Shown: one piece after another, positions 5,904 to 6,126 of the stretch
How positions within the stretch are numbered: position 1 is the stretch's first letter
Layout of the letters: each line of letters starts with the position of its first letter
Assembly: GCA_020426085.1 (NCBI GenBank)
Contig: JAGQQP010000269.1
Location: 1 to 6,126 of the forward strand
Direction of reading: 5' to 3'
DNA from: Planctomycetaceae bacterium
GTDB taxonomy: Bacteria; Planctomycetota; Planctomycetia; Planctomycetales; Planctomycetaceae
Length of the DNA stretch: 6,126 bases
Position numbers and translations under genes: made by a program
Notes under the pieces: model-generated
The model's database searches: none
Told to the model about the DNA's origin: nothing
Seen by the model: the letters and a program-made list of their open reading frames with translations, nothing else

Positions 5904-5981
5904 GATTTGATAAGCAGCGCATTCGTTTCCTTTTCAGAATTTGAGTTAAGACCAATACACCAGGCGGGGCAGAAAAACAGT

Positions 5982-6126
5982 ATGCAATCAGACCAGCCCG
6001 GGGTTAGAGATCAAAAAGTCGTTCGCCTGAAAGAGCACACGCAAACCGGTTCTTCCAGCAAACTGGCTCATGCAATTATAGCGCTCGTATTTGTTGTGAT
6101 CTTTGCCGCGGTGCTGGTCCTTGCCT
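5982..6126 (+). CDS. N-terminus of a membrane-anchored protein (partial, runs off the window)
   Basis: The first 48 codons only. A polar, lysine/arginine-containing N-terminal segment of about 27 residues (QKVVRLKEH, 11-19, then a serine-rich patch) is followed by one strongly hydrophobic stretch, LAHAIIALVFVVIFAAVLVL (28-47). This predicts a single transmembrane anchor with the N-terminus in the cytoplasm, or a non-cleaved signal. No family can be named from this piece; it lacks the G-F-T-L-I-E prepilin motif. The ribosome binding site is poor (G-rich CAGGCGGGGC ending 11 nt upstream). The gene lies about 67 nt downstream of the predicted start of the sigma-54 promoter, so RpoN control is likely. 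Confidence 0.6.
   Translation, partial: MQSDQPGVRDQKVVRLKEHTQTGSSSKLAHAIIALVFVVIFAAVLVLA

Noticed and set aside
5888..5913. TTGGCA and TGATAA as a sigma-70 promoter overlapping the sigma-54 site
   Set aside because: The spacer would be 14 nt, too short; the exact sigma-54 match is the simpler reading.
1..6126. CRISPR array, tRNA, rRNA, insertion sequence or long direct repeats
   Set aside because: I saw no regularly spaced repeats, no tRNA-like or rRNA-like sequence, no transposase and no flanking terminal repeats on either strand by reading.

Overview
The window reads like chromosome from a Planctomycetota bacterium close to Gimesia. This assignment is an inference. It rests on the style of the proteins (the endonuclease/exonuclease/phosphatase tail, the DUF6314-type protein and the shikimate-kinase subgroup), on roughly balanced base composition, on mixed start codons (ATG and TTG), and on a textbook sigma-54 promoter. 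All supported genes lie on the + strand.

Left part (1-2080): a two-gene aromatic-amino-acid block. A shikimate-kinase-like protein (271-792) is followed after 36 nt by a class I DAHP synthase (829-1893). The second gene catalyses the entry step of the shikimate pathway, and the first a later phosphorylation, if its substrate really is shikimate. Middle (2081-3478): a stand-alone class I SAM-dependent methyltransferase of the TylF/MycE/cephalosporin-hydroxylase type, then a YjbQ/UPF0047 protein.

Right-centre part (3485-5593): a run of small genes with a different character. In order these are a thioredoxin-fold-like protein without the CXXC pair, a contact-dependent-growth-inhibition immunity protein of the CdiI type that starts at TTG, an unrecognised protein with no normal start codon next to its Shine-Dalgarno sequence, and a DUF6314-like protein that overlaps it. 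No toxin gene is visible. I read this as an accessory cassette that includes at least one orphan immunity gene. Its right edge is marked by a headless C-terminal piece of an endonuclease/exonuclease/phosphatase (EEP) gene (about 5590-5760), whose reading frame is open only from the very end of the DUF6314-like gene. This suggests that insertion or deletion replaced the rest of the EEP gene.

Right end (5761-6126): an AT-rich spacer with a full-consensus sigma-54 -24/-12 promoter (5889-5903), followed by the first 48 codons of a gene for a membrane-anchored protein that runs out of the window.
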